This document shows, in pieces, positions 13,143 to 26,017 of a stretch of DNA of 64,000 nucleotides (positions within the stretch are counted from its first letter, which is position 1; every line of letters begins with the position of its first letter). Both the position numbers and the translations under genes were made by a program. The DNA comes from Anisodus tanguticus (lineage: Eukaryota > Streptophyta > Magnoliopsida > Solanales > Solanaceae): contig CM067555.1 in the NCBI GenBank assembly GCA_034509755.1, forward strand, positions 2,736,142 to 2,800,141, in the 5' to 3' direction. The notes beneath the pieces were generated by a model. That model did not search any database and was not told the origin of the DNA. It saw only the letters and a program-made list of their open reading frames with translations.

Positions 13143-13340
13143 CAAACCAACAAAGGTTGTGGCGGAATAGTAGGTACTTTTTCATCCTTAATTAGAGGTT
13201 TCAGATTCAAATTCAAATATAAAATCGACTTTGTTAGAGAATGTTTTACCACTCAATGTGGAACTCTTCAACGCATATCCAAATTTAGTCAGGCTCCAAT
13301 ACAGATATCGAACACCGAATAGAAAATAAAAAAAAGCCTA
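13143..13340 (+). mobile_element. tRNA-derived SINE (Solanaceae type)
   Basis: Head resembles a tRNA ('gtggcggaatagtaggtac' ... 'ggtttcagattcaaattc', diverged A and B boxes). The body has the 'tttgttagagaatgttttaccactcaatgtgg' and 'caggctccaatac...gaacaccgaatag' segments and an A-rich tail, an arrangement I recognise from Solanaceae SINEs. A partial related copy begins near 13395. Exact family not assigned. Confidence 0.6.
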
Positions 13341-13937
13341 AATCTGACAAATCCAAATGACAAATCATCTATGTATGTACATATATGTATAAAAGAACGA
13401 CACTTTGTGGAATTTGGAAGAAACAAATGTTATTTTCATCCTTAACTTAGAGGTTTCGGGATCAAATACAAATATGGAGTCGCCTTTATTAGAGAATATT
13501 TTACCTCTCAATATGAAATTTTATACCGATAATAAAAAAAGCCTATATGTGACAAGTCCATATCAAATGTTATTTTTTGAAATCGACTTTGTTAGAGAAT
13601 GTTTTACCACTCAATGTGGAACTCTTCAACGCATATCCAAATTTAGTCAGGCTCCAATACAGATATCGAACACCGAATAGAAAATAAAAAAAAGCCTAAA
13701 TCTGACAAATCCAAATGACAAATCATCTATGTATGTACATATATGTATAAAAGAACGACACTTTGTGGAATTTGGAAGAAACAAATGTTGTTTTCATCCT
13801 TAACTTAGAGGTTTCGGGATTAAATACAAATATGGAGTCGACTTTATTAGAGAATATTTTACCTCTCAATATGAAATTTTATACCGATAATAAAAAAAGC
13901 CTATATGTGACAAGTCCATATCAAATGTTATTTTTTG
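13222..13937. repeat. 358-bp tandem duplication of SINE-containing DNA
   Basis: Copy 1 (13222-13579) and copy 2 (13580-13937) match at an offset of 358 with only a few substitutions seen, for example 'gttatttt'/'gttgtttt' and 'gtcgcc'/'gtcgac'. Open frames of 91 and 61 codons here are duplicated shadows of the repeat. Confidence 0.85.
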
Positions 13938-14005
13938 TATTTGTTTAAGAGAAAAACAAAGGAGAAGTTATCAAACACGTTGCTGCTGGCTATGGCTATG
14001 GCTAT

Positions 14006-14087
14006 GGCTATTGGGTTCGAACCCATGCGCACATACACATGTGCGAAAGATCTCAAGTCTTACCCTTAACCTCTCGGTCAAACCAAC
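14006..14087 (-). tRNA. tRNA-Ser(UGA)-like sequence, probably a pseudogene or SINE head
   Basis: On the minus strand the order fits a class II tRNA: D arm 'gaccgagaggttaagg', anticodon stem AAGA/TCTT around the loop CTTGAGA (anticodon TGA), a long variable arm stem CGCACA/TGTGCG, and T arm 'atgggttcgaacccaat'. The acceptor stem pairs poorly and abuts a GGCTAT triplication, so it is probably not functional. Confidence 0.4.
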
Positions 14088-14161
14088 TTGTTAATTCTTC
14101 AACTATAATTTTAGATAGTACTAGTACTTCTTTTCTTCTTATTATTTTTTTCTTTGAAACC

Positions 14162-14333
14162 TTGGACTAACTGATAAAGTTGCTGCCATGTGACCTGAAG
14201 GTCACGGGTTCAAGCAGTGAAAATAGTCTCTTGCATAAATTCAAGGTAAGGCTGCGTAAAACTGACCCTTATGGTCGGCCCTTCCCCGAACTCCGCGCAT
14301 AGCGAAAATTTAGTACAACGGGCTGCCCTTTTT
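14162..14333 (+). mobile_element. Au-type SINE
   Basis: Shows the Au SINE pattern: tRNA-like head with B box 'ggtcacgggttcaagc', 'gtctcttgcataaattcaaggtaaggctgcg', 'cttatggtcggcccttcccc', and end 'gggctgcccttttt'. Diverged from the copy at 29497. Confidence 0.82.
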
Positions 14334-14462
14334 CTCTGTTTTTTCCTTTGGAAGAAGAACAAAAAACAAATATTGGAGCAATTTTTACTAGTGTTATTAA
14401 TTTGGGAACTCGAGGAGTGCAATTTTTTTTTTAAAAAGTAGCTTCTCTTTTGGAAAATATTA

Positions 14463-14700
14463 TTCTTTTGGTTCCAACTTATGTGGTGTACATTGATCGG
14501 CATAAATATTGAGCAAAAAGGGAAGACACTTGAAATTCGTGGTCTTAAACATGTCATATCATTTGTTTTGCTATGAAAGTTTCTCGTGAATGGTAAAATG
14601 AGAAATTTAAAATTAAATTATTTTTAAATATATAGACGTGATATTCCTACTAAAACAAACTAATAAGGAAATATTGTCACATAAATTGAAAAGAAGAGAA
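14463..14700. mobile_element. diverged Stowaway-like MITE
   Basis: Left 'ggttccaacttatgtgg' and right 'cacataaattgaaaagaag' are inverted relatives, and the interior has 'gtggtcttaaacatgtcat' as in other copies in this window. Confidence 0.5.
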
Positions 14701-16834
14701 CTAGAAAATTTATTTAAACCGATTAAAAGAGAAAAGAATTGGAAAAATCACACCATTTTGCATTAAATTGAAATCGTGCATGTCTTTTCTTTAATTGATG
14801 AGTAAAATCCTCTATATCTTTTTTCATGTTCTCCTATCAACATTTCCATGAATCATAGAAACACCAGCTTAGGCAATGAACATGCTGACCGCTCATTGAT
14901 TCACTTCAAATAAATTACTAAGTTATTATTTAAGTATATGTACTATCTTGATCGTAAATAGTTTAACGACCAAGAGACTACAATTTAAACATTAATGTTC
15001 CTTGTTCGACCACCTGGAAGCTGGCTCCTCATTTTTTAATCAACTATGTAAGAATAAACCAAAATATCATTTGCCTTGAAATTGTAATGCACCTACTAAA
15101 CCCACATTATTCTTCATTTTTCTTAATACGACATAATAAATTTGACAAATTAAACTAGTTTGGCATTCTGTTTCTTCTCATTAAAATTAACTTCTCACAC
15201 TCTTGTCTAAACCTTTTTCCCTTTCTTTATTTTTTTCTTCTTGTTTGGGCCTTTTTCTTTTTGGTTCACGGATATTAATCTAACTTTTCCAATCACAAAC
15301 TTTATTCCATTAATCATATACCCTTGTTGAAAACCAGTTTGCTTTTATAATTTCTTCATGTGAAGTACACTCTAATGGTTGAAAAAAGTGCTTTCTTGTC
15401 CCATAATTCTGCATAATAATTATCATAAATCAGGGTGAAAAGGAGTTCTTTGTACTCAGAATGTTATATAAAATAAATAAAAGAATTAATGATTAGAAAA
15501 TTATTAATTATGACTTCATGTTGCACCTTATGCCTTGTATTTATTTATTGAGACATATTTCCCTTTTGATTTTGTTTGTTGTCCCGCAGTACTTTGCCTA
15601 ATTTAAAACTTCACCCCTCTTCTTTTTGAAATCGTGTTCGTTATAAGAGTATTTAATTAACTACCATTTTTTTTTCTTTCTTAGAGGACTCACTTAAGTA
15701 CACATTCGATCAACAATGATAAATTAAATTTGAAAAAACTAATACATAACTTCTTCTAATCTAAACATAATCTTATTTGACTTACTGAATTTGTCAAATC
15801 TATATGTAATCCAAAACGTCAAGTATTTTGAACAATAGGAGCCAAACCGAGTCTAAGGTCTCATCTGTTTGCACATAATGAAGATCTTAATCATAATTAT
15901 TTATATCTCAATTATTAAATGTCTCAATTATTGAGGTATGAATCTTAATTATTCAGATCATATAATTCATGAAGTGTGTTTCCTTTTTAAGAAAATTACA
16001 ATCGCTTAATATGTCTAAATAGATCTAATGATTAACATCTGTAACAAAGTCTTAGTTAATATCATTAAGATGCTACCGGTTCAAGGATTTCTATGGAGAA
16101 GAGATTTCACACTGCTACTCTATCCACTTTCACTAGCCGCCGCCCAACCACCATCCACAACCACCCTATGGTTTTAACAACATATTTCCTTGATATAGTA
16201 TTAGATTAATTAGAATGCTATATGAAATTTGTACTTATTACTTTTAAACAAAGACAAGTTTTACACATTTAGATGTAAAGAAAATAAATAATCTTATTTA
16301 TTTTATTATAATATCACATCTTAATATTCATATACTTATTCAAAATCACATGTTAAATTGGATCTTATATAAGATGAATAGATATTGCTTTTCGTGCTAA
16401 GTGAACTTTTGAAAAGATCCCAATTTCCAACTTGTGTCATTTTAATCTTGAAATCTTTTCCCGCATAAATCATACACCAATTTGTGGGGTCAAATGTACA
16501 TATGTATTAGTTACTTGAATGTTCGTTCAAGTTATGAAAATTACTCAAGTAAAGTCACTTTTGTTTTCTTATAATAATAATTTCCTCTATTATCCCACAA
16601 AATTGCTGCTACTGAAAAACACTTTCACAATATGGTTTCAATATTAAAATTTTCGAACTTTGATTAGCTATCCAGTTGAGCACTAGACAATAATAAATAA
16701 ACAACAAAAGAAAGAAAGGAAAAAAAGCCAGAGAATGACTAGCGTGACACATTAATCATTCTATTTCAAAGATAGAAAGATCAACGCCTGACATGCTAAT
16801 GCTTTGGATGAATAATACGACGTTACTATTTTGC
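14701..16834. other. AT-rich intergenic DNA
   Basis: No supported gene; short open frames only. The right part lies just downstream of the DUF295 pseudogene stop codon (16835) on the minus strand. Confidence 0.45.
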
Positions 16835-19100
16835 TTAAATCCAAATGCAGGATCTTGGTTGGGCCAAATTGTAATAATTTGAGCTTGAGTAAGTTCCATT
16901 TGTAGGGTTTTGTTGGGTTGTTGTACGCAGCGGATATTGAAAACTTGTTTCAAACCCAACAAACGTAGAACTGTTTGACTATAGGATAATTTAAAACTAT
17001 AAACATAAGACTTGAATGATACTTACATGTTTACAATATCTGTAATCTTCACAGTGCGCACGCGAATGCCCTTTCGATTGCAAGCTCCAAGCTTCAATGT
17101 ATTCCTCCTTTGGAAAGCTAGGAAATCCGGCAGAGGTTCGAGAGAGTGTTTTGATTCTGAGTCTCTAAGACTTAGAATAATGATATGAAAAATCAAGTGT
17201 AATGAATATTGAAGTGTATGTTTGTATTTATAGGTGAAAAATTAGGTCAAACCGGATTAGGGTTTGACCTTGGGCCTGACCCAAAAATTTTCAGCACATT
17301 CTTAATTAAATCCAAAATCCAATTTTGACTTAATTAAAACAATCATCATTCATTTAAATATCTCGATTCTAAATCGAATATTTAATACTCTCTCAATACA
17401 TCCTTAGATCGAAAAGACAATCGACATAGTGTTACCCTACATGCCTTCACATATCGACATTAATTAAATTAAGGTCTTCGCGAAACTCCTAAACGGCGCC
17501 GCAAGACGAACTCAATATGTGAAGTACGTTTGCACGAATCCAGTAAACTAAACCTCTATGTGGTAAGATAAAATCATTTTATTCACGATACACTCGATTA
17601 AGCTTAGGATTTGCCAAGTGTCTATCCAAATGGCTTGATCATTATATCTCATCTATATTGGTTGACAACAAGACCATATTCTAGATATGTCTATTGCGTT
17701 GGCCAACGACTTAGTCAACCAAATATCAATGAGAAGCTGAGTGTTCTCTCGAATATACATTTGAGGAATGAATCCTAATCTTGGCTCAACTACCACCTTT
17801 AATCCACATCGTAATGTACCCAATACAAGTCGTATCTCAACCTATAAGGCATTTGAGCTTAGGACATGATTAAAGTATATTATTATGTAGACAAGGTGTG
17901 TATTGACCTCAAGTCTAAGGACTTCTATCTTCCACACGCTGATCATACTTTAGACATGTATAACAAACAATATATCAGCAGGATATACCAATACTTCCAA
18001 AGTATCCATGTGTCCATCACAAGTAGTCATTACTCATAGCAGGTGAAACATACTACATCCTCTAAGGAAGTGATGCAGACCACATGTCAACTTATCACAT
18101 ATCATCGATATCCCATTCTTGATGATCATTAGTCGAGACTATTTTAAGAGTTACGTTATAATATTAATATCTCACATTATTAATAACAACGTAACCTCTA
18201 CGGATGCATATTATAGAATATTATAAACAATCAGCTAATAATTCAATAATTACAAATGTCAAACTATTAATCTCCATTAATAATAATACGAATGTGTATA
18301 AAGTACATTTGTCCTAATACAGATTGTCTCTAGGACATAAATATACTTTCACCATTGAGAGAATAATCAAAAGAGTAATATTTGTGAGTGGCTAAACAAT
18401 AGAAAACACCCTTATTGTTGTCATGAAACATTGGAAAAATATATCTTATTTCCTAATCCTTGTGCAACAGATGGTTTCAAATAGGAAGCTCCAAAGCTAA
18501 CAAACAATGTTTTATTCTCCAAATTTGTTTTTGTTTCCCTCTCCAAGACCTTTCCGTTCATCTTGTACCTCCAAATTTCAACTTTCCCTTCTTCATGAGT
18601 TAGAAATATGGCGAATATTCCTCTGTTATCAACGTCTTCTGCCGTGAAAATCTGTCGAATTGAACTTTGTTTTTGACGCGAAAAACGGTTCCTGTAAAAT
18701 TCCATTGAGTTTTCCTTGATGCTCAGTATTCCCAAACTCTCGTTATCTCCCAATACGTAAATCGTATTGCTTTCGAAAAATATTGTATTATAGCACCCGA
18801 AGAACGAAAACATCCGTTGGTTACTTTCGCCTAATTCGTTATAAAAGTGATAATACGTCCATCTACTCTCTCCAACTTTGATAATATATACTGATGGTGG
18901 AGAACCGAACATGTCAATGCCAACGACAAAACAATCTGATGATACGGAGTCCGGGGGACACGAAAACGTCCACGAAGGTAAAGTATTTTCCTCGTCTATA
19001 AGATCAGGGAGTTCAATTAAGTCATTGTTTTTTTGGATTGAAAATGAACATGCCTCGGTTGCCAGGACTCATGAGCAACCAATTACCTTTTGAGCTCCGA
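16835..19100 (-). pseudogene. DUF295 (F-box-family) gene, frameshifted and split by a solo LTR
   Basis: Minus-strand remnant of a plant DUF295 protein; such proteins usually have an N-terminal F-box and act in SCF ubiquitin ligases. Visible pieces in order: NWLLMSPGNRGMFIFNPK (near 19075-19035); a frameshift in a run of seven T at 19028-19034; the main segment from NNDLIELPD to FGASYLKPSVAQGLGNKIYFSN (about 19030-18425, 163 codons from a Met at 18912); a second one-base shift near 18425-18430 after which FHDNNKGVFYCLATHKYYSF follows in another frame; then a break at 18352. The reading resumes at 16900 with NGTYSSSNYYNLAQPRSCIW and stops at 16835-16837. The gap is a solo LTR. No F-box was found upstream. 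A minus-strand segment at about 20600-20745 with a CAAAAG|GTAAAC donor might be its 5' UTR exon, which is a guess. Confidence 0.85.
16901..18351 (-). mobile_element. 1451-bp solo LTR of a Copia-type element
   Basis: Starts TGAAAGTATATTTATG and ends CTACA on the minus strand. It is flanked by a 5-base duplication (AATGG on the minus strand, 16896-16900 and 18352-18356) and sits exactly in a DUF295 reading frame. It contains a TATAAATAC promoter-like motif near 17224-17232 (minus). About 360 bases from its 5' end match the segment at 61246-61618, which follows a Copia RNase H fragment, tying the LTR to Copia. Confidence 0.88.
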
Positions 19101-22100
19101 ATTGGGTACCCTTAATTTTGGGATACCCGTCTTCTGAGTTGACAAAAACCAGTAAAGATCTTATTTGCTGTTTTCTTAAGATAAATGCATTCATATGAAC
19201 TTTGGTGCTAGTTAAGTTTTTTTATAGAAATGCTAATTTATAAGAATCTGGTTATTGAGGTCATTGTCTAATCTTGTGTCATGTGTCCGAGGAATATATG
19301 TTTCTTCAAGATACACTGTCTTGCCGTTCACTTCATTGATCTATTTCTCTCTCAACTATGTGGGAAGGAAAAACCTGCAGCTCCTTGGCATCACTTGCGT
19401 GCTAGTTGCCTCGTAAGCTTGACACAACTGTTTGTACTACTATAGGTTCTTTGTTATATTTCTTCCTGGGAAACATTTTCTTGAAATGTTTAGAAGAAAA
19501 AGAAACTCATGGGAAGAACATGCATGTAAAACCATTAGGACCTGTTTAAGCCAAACACTACCTGTTTTACCTATTCTTTGGTAGGATCTGCCACAATTTT
19601 TTCATTTTGATCATAGCTGGTACATACTTAAGATACCAAGCCCCCCAATAGGTACATAATTTGGTAAAACATAAACCAAACAGACTAATTAACACCTCAA
19701 AGGAGATTAACCCTACTGATAATCCAAGAAGAACTACAATATGCAGTAGTTGGGAAGTTTAGCTACGGTTGGCTGAGCTTCAACCTCTAAGAACATCTAT
19801 TCCCAAACAATGTGAATTGAAGGGTGAATGCAAGATTGGTCTTCTATGCAATTGACATGTTTTAATTAGGTGTACATTGCTTGAAGATTATGTAACACTC
19901 ATGTCCAAGCCTACCTTGACTAGAAATACCTAACCCACCTCCTAAACTAAAGGTGCAACATATCAGGAATGGAACAGAGAGAAATCATCTTTTCATGTTT
20001 TGACTTGGTATGAATAGGACATCTTTGTGTAGATTTGCAACTTAATATGGTACATGCCCATATAAAATCTTGTTTTATTTGAACTATTTCATATCTCGTC
20101 GGAGGATACATTGGACAGCCCTATACGCAATTGAAAACGTATTACTCCGATTCTCACTGGTTTTCTTTTGCCCACATGTTTGACAGGTTTTTGAAGATGG
20201 AGCCTTGACAAACCTCCATCATTGACAAACACACCGAAGATATCTTAGACGCCTCTACTCTTAAAAATCTGTAGTTTTAGGGAAAAACTAGCAATGCTGG
20301 ATAGTACTTTTTATTTGTTTTTAAATATGTAAATATTTCTATAAAAGTTTATAACATTACGCACAATTGTATAGCCCAATCAATTTGTTAAATTTATCAC
20401 AAGTTTCAATCTCACAGATATTACACTGCTCAAATCATCAGGCATATTGTAGAAACAAAACATGCAGCTTATCAATCTAAAAAAAGATAATAAGGTTTAT
20501 AGTACAGAGGTTAGGCAAATCGATTATAATTTTAATATCTAATTCTCCCTAGAATTGATAACATAATAAGCATTGAGAAGCTCAAAATATCATTAATTCA
20601 ATTAAAAATGGTTTACCTTTTGCGTTGGTAGTGGTTGATTGATTGTGCTTAGTTAGGGTTCGTAAGTTGATTTCGGGTAGTGAAGATTTCAAAGGTGACT
20701 GACTTAGAACGCTCCTTTTGTTTTCCTGGCCTTGGGCCTAAGGCCCTACTCAATATTTAAAGAAAGAGTATCCATTTAGCATTTTTTTTAAAGAGTGTGT
20801 CCATTTATCAAATTAAAAAATAATTAATTTTATTTTTTTGTATTTGTCCTTATTAAATATTAAGTGATTGAATCTCAACACTTATTTAATTAGAGGTAGT
20901 TTAGTCAAATTATCTATTTTTGCGTAGGAGTTAGTATTTTTTCGTAAGAAGTGTGTAAATGGTTAAGTGTACACTTTTTTTGTATCGGAGATAGTTTTAA
21001 TTAAATGCAGTTTAGTCAAAATATGTAATATTTTTTGGAAGTTAGTGTTTTCTTAAGATGTGTGTAAAATGCTAAGTGAACACTTATTTAAAATCGAAAT
21101 TCACTTAATATGTATAAATTGTTTATGCATGTATTAACAATTTTGGAAAGACGAATATACATTAATGCATGTTCAAAAATAATTTTGTCTTTAACCATAT
21201 TTAATGCATGTATTAGTACTCTTGACATTGCTAATATCATGATTTGATATGCGTTAATTATACATAAGACAATAACAAATATAGTTCAAACCTAAATTAG
21301 AATAGATTAATTTGATATTTTAATATCATCCTACCGAATGATTCCTCAATTTGACTAAACTTCAAAGCTAAATTAGATTAGATTAATTCAATATTTTAAA
21401 ATTTAATTTTGGATATTCGAAAAAAACTATAGGAAAAATACTATAAGTTGCAATTCTGTTCATATTAATATGATGAAAAAATATAGCTTAAATTGTTGGT
21501 CAAAGTTCATATAGTTTGGCTCATGAAAAGCGTAATGCGACAATTATTTTGGGACGGAGAGAGTACCAAATAAAGTGTATAACTAATGCATGTATTAGCT
21601 ATAGATAGGTTGAGAAAATCTACCAAACAAGGGATTAATAATACACAAAATTAATGCATGCATTATTTTCTCTAATATATCCTTCCGAACGGTTCCTCAT
21701 TAAGTTATTGAGTTTACGCACAAATGATGTTTGAAAAAGACTATAATTTTTATTTGAGATTAATGATTTGTTGAGCTGCAAAAAAGGAAAAGGTCCTAAA
21801 CTAACGATGCATTTTTTTTTCAATTGACGGAACAAATATAAACGTAATAGAGACTACAAGGCTGGCAAGTTGACAAAGGTAATTTGTACATCAGTACGAA
21901 AGATGTACTAAATATGTAGGGCATAATCAATTATAAAATAAAGTAACGGTAAGCTAAGGAAATCAGAGTTAGCACCTGAAACCTCATAAGTGTCTCACTA
22001 GACTCCTCTATGGGTATATATAAGTGTTCGTTCGCGTATATTACGCCATAGGCCTCTATATTTGTATATAATGGATCACATATATAACACCATAGGCCTC

Positions 22101-22839
22101 TGAGAGCAATATCATTAATATCACATCTGTATAATTGCGTATGTAATGCCATAGGCCTCTAAGAGCAATACGAATGCATAATAGATATATGTACGACTAT
22201 CAATTGAAGGACATGTCTGCTTACTTATCCAGTCGGAGTGACGTAAAATCGTTACACCTCCGATCAATATTATGAGACTGACATCATCATCATTACATGA
22301 TTCTATTAACTTACAAACCTTGAATAAACTTTCTGGAAGCGATACTGTATGATCATGAATCAACCAAAAGACCTCTAGTTGTCAAGAATGAATTTATTAT
22401 GAAGTAACATCGCATTTACATCATGTTTATGTGGATCATGCCAAAAGAGGAAAGGAAAACCCTACATACCTTGTCCTGAAAGTTACAATCACGTTACAAG
22501 CCCTCGTACTCCTTACGGATAATTATCTATAGCAAACAAAGGGTCGATGTCAATATCGAATCCATATTTCATAAAGATACTTCATTTATAGCCTTAAACA
22601 CAAAGGTTTCTTAGACTTAATAATAAAAGATATTTATGTAATTTAATCCCACGATTCTCCGAGACATACTTTCTTAGTTTTACAATATCAACAATCAATT
22701 TGTTAACCAATATCAACGCACAATCCAATAAAAGAGCTCACAACTCATAGAAAACACCCTTGTTGTTATCATAGGTATAATTAATAAAAAACTGGGTCAT
22801 TGACCCGCTCAAAAATTATGTGAACTGAAACATTTTTTT
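19101..22839. other. intergenic DNA without a supported gene
   Basis: Upstream side of the DUF295 remnant. It includes three spaced copies of 'ccataggcctct' (about 22049, 22090 and 22149) and MITE-like 'aatgcatgtattag' segments near 21130-21250 and 21585-21665. No convincing coding region was seen. Confidence 0.4.
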
Positions 22840-23350
22840 GTGCGAATTTCCCTTCAAAAGCACTTGTCTTTAATTTTTGCCCCTCAAATTTGGAATGTTT
22901 AATTTTTTCCCTTAGCCTAAAAATTCATAGGTTCCGGGTTCGAAGCCCTATAAAAAAAATCGCAAGGCAGAGTTTGTCTGCAAACTCTACCTGATCAAGC
23001 ATAGTTTGCCTTATGCATGAAGGCAAATTATGCTTTAAGGTAGGATTTGCAGGCATATTCGGCGGAGTTTCTTGCAAATTATGTCTTATCAGGCATAGTT
23101 TGCTACCTTAAGGTACATATGAAATACGAGAATTTCCGCCTTGTTGAAGATCTAGTGGTGCTACCCGAAGAGTTAAATGTTGCATGATAAGACATAGTTT
23201 GCAGACAAAGTGCAAACTTTGTCTTGCGATTTTTTTTTTTTTTTTTTTACTGAGCGGAGGTTTGAAGGCGAAGGGGAAAAAGTAAATAAATTTAATTTGA
23301 TGGACAAAAATGAAAGAACACCCCAAAATAAGGGCATTAATGCGAATTGC
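22840..23350. mobile_element. non-autonomous inverted-repeat DNA transposon
   Basis: Arms are complementary: 'gcgaatttcccttc' and 'ctttaatttttgcccc' at the left, 'gggcattaatgcgaattgcc' at the right. The interior repeats 'aggcatagtttgc' and 'caaactctacct' in both orientations. The flanks share 'cgggtcat...acccgctca', suggesting insertion into another repeat. Superfamily uncertain. Confidence 0.5.
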
Positions 23351-23631
23351 CCAACTGAAACAGGTCAGGTTGAAAGGGCTAAAAACCGGGTCATAACTTA
23401 ACCCGCTCAATTCAAACTATATTTTAAATTCTTTTTTATTTTCTTATAATTTGTTTAAGTACCTAATAAAAAAATTCTTTTTATTATTACTATATATAAC
23501 ATATAAAATAAAAAATGTCTTTTAAAAATATTTAGACAAAGTTTTTCATGAAACAATTTGGATTGCATATCAGTCCAGTTTTTAAATGGGCTGAATTGAG
23601 TAGATGAAAATAAGTTGAGTTAATAAATAAG

Positions 23632-23995
23632 GGGAAATTCCTAAGAATGCCCTTATTTCAGGGTGATGTTTAATTTTGCCCATTAAATTAAAAATCTTTA
23701 ATTTTTGCCCTTTGCCTAAAAATTCACGAGTTCTGGGTTCGAACCCATTTAGTAAAAAATTAAAAAATAATCACAAGATAGAGTTTGGATTAAGGTACCA
23801 AACTCTATCTTAAGGAGGCAAACTCTGTCATGCGATTTTTTTTTTAATTTTTGAGTGAGCGAGAGTTCAAATCCAAAACCTCAAGTATTTTTTGTCACTT
23901 TTTAAGCGAAGGGCAAAAATTAAAGACCAACAATTTGAGAAGCAAAAATTAAAACTCAATGCCTTTGAAGGATAATCCGCGCAAACAAAAAATGA
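23632..23995. mobile_element. second copy of the 22840-type element
   Basis: Shares 'ctttaatttttgccctttgcctaaaaattca', 'gggttcgaaccc' and 'aaactctatcttaagg' with the copy at 22840-23350. It ends with the complement 'cgaagggcaaaaattaaag'. Confidence 0.5.
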
Positions 23996-24623
23996 TAAAT
24001 AAGCAGGTCACTCACCGACCCAAACCTAAATGGGTTGAGCGAGTCATGATTTATTGAGACGATTTTGCCATCCTTAAGTACGATCAATTGTTTGAATTGT
24101 ATGATTCTCAATTTCCTATAGTTTACACTTATCATGGTAAATTCTCCACTTCCTCTTCTAATTATTTTGTTCTACTTAATATCTTGGATGTTCCTAATCT
24201 TGCTTAATATTTGCAAGTTCACTATGAATGATAAATATTTAATGCTCTCTCAAAATCAATAAGTTCCGTTTTTTCTTAGGACATCAAAACGAAGAAATTC
24301 TTCTTAGGCTGAATCGATTATTTTAAACTTTGATTGTGCGTCTATAGCATATGTTGATCTACATTTATTTTGCGTGTGTGTAACATGTTGTTTTTTGTTA
24401 GTACATAATTCAATCTCTCAGTTAGTGATATAGTAGTGCAAGTGTTCCTTTCCTATACAATTTGTTGGGCTTATTTTTAGATGAAGTGCAAGACAACCAA
24501 TTTCAAGACTCCGTTTAAGTCATAACCGGAATTTCTAAATCTTTAAAAGTTTCACCATTTTTAATCAACTTAAGGCGCGCGAGTATGACGTTTACGTGTA
24601 TGAAATTTAGCTTGCCAAAGCAT

Positions 24624-24911
24624 AAATTCAAACAATTTGGAAGCAAACCAGCTTCAATTATTTCTGCATGAAGTTCAAGCCATATATGACTTTACTTCAA
24701 CAATTTTGCATGAAGTTCAGGTCATATATGACATGGCTTTAATAATTTTAATGACATATTCCAGGTAAATTCAAACAATTTGGAAGCAAATCAGCTTCAA
24801 TTATTTCCGCATGAAGTTCAAGCCATATATGACTTTACTTTAACAATTTTTGCATGAAGTTCAGGTCATATATGACATAACTTTAATCATTTTTTAATGA
24901 CATATTCCAGG
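24624..24911. repeat. 143-bp tandem duplication
   Basis: Two adjacent near-identical units begin 'aaattcaaacaatttggaag' at 24624 and 24767 and end 'gacatattccagg'. Each unit holds two diverged subrepeats around 'gcatgaagttca(a/g)g(c/t)catatatgac'. Confidence 0.82.
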
Positions 24912-26017
24912 CAATATATGAGTGAATCAGTTGACGTTAAACTTTATGCAATGTGTGATTCTTTCTCTCTCAGTGTGATATTGCTTGTGAGCCATTCATT
25001 AACTCAAAAGAACACACTTTGGCACCGTATTATAAAAAGATTTAAAGCTTAATTGGCTGGTCTATAGTATAGGTTTAGGTTTGATCACTTTCGCTCAACT
25101 CATTGACATTTCTTATGCTTCATTACTTCCGATAATTGTAATTGCTCTCTGGTTATATCTCTCTATATATAATAAAGCTAGACAATAAGAGAGTGATGTG
25201 CCACATTTCTTCGACCAAGAAACACAATTATCTTTTTTCTCCTTTTCTACTTTTTTCTTGTTTTTTTTTCTCCTGTTTTTAATTTATCTCATTGTAAAAA
25301 GGTTAATCACTCATTAATTAGTACTCCACTCTTCATATTCCTCAACAAATGCCAAACGTCTCATTGGAAAGGCTTAGACTCGAGTCCCGTTTTTTCTTTT
25401 TTCCTCATTTATTTTGTGAATAATGATTCTATTATAATCAATTACAATTACTACTGAAAATTGATGTGAAACTTACCTAAATGACTATAGTTTAGAGGTT
25501 TTAAATTTGTCATAGCTATAATTTTAATATTTAAATGGTATTACTACTTTCTCGTTGTATTCATAAAATGACCCGTTGTATTCATAAAAAGGTCTCGCTG
25601 TATTCATAAAACGGTGAGTAAAAAATGTATTCAATTTTTTTCATTCATTCAGCTCAGCTGTATTCACGTCAAATGTATTCAACTTAGTTTTATTCATCTA
25701 TAGCTACTTTTACATTGTATTCAATTTATTGCATTTAAAAATTGATTGTATTCAAACAACATAAATACAAAAAAAAATGTATTCAACTTATTGTATTTTA
25801 AATACGATTGTATTCAAATAACATAAATACAAAAAAAAATCAGCTATAATAGATACACTAAAAATCTAAATAATAATAAAAATAGATACACTAAAAATGT
25901 AACAAATACACTCAAATACTGAATACAAAAAAATAACAAATTGAATACAATCTAAAAATTTAACAAATAAACTCAAATACTGAATACCAAAAATAATAAA
26001 TACACTAAATAAAATGT

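Noticed and set aside
13405..13948. Two similar plus-strand frames of 91 and 61 codons
   Set aside because: They are the two copies of the 358-bp tandem duplication made of SINE sequence; the similarity is from duplication, not a gene family.
14210..14557. 115-codon minus-strand frame
   Set aside because: Runs antisense through an Au SINE and a degraded MITE; no family resemblance.
16756..16962. 68-codon minus-strand frame as a separate gene
   Set aside because: It spans the end of the solo LTR and the DUF295 tail in the wrong frame; the right frame gives the DUF295 C terminus.
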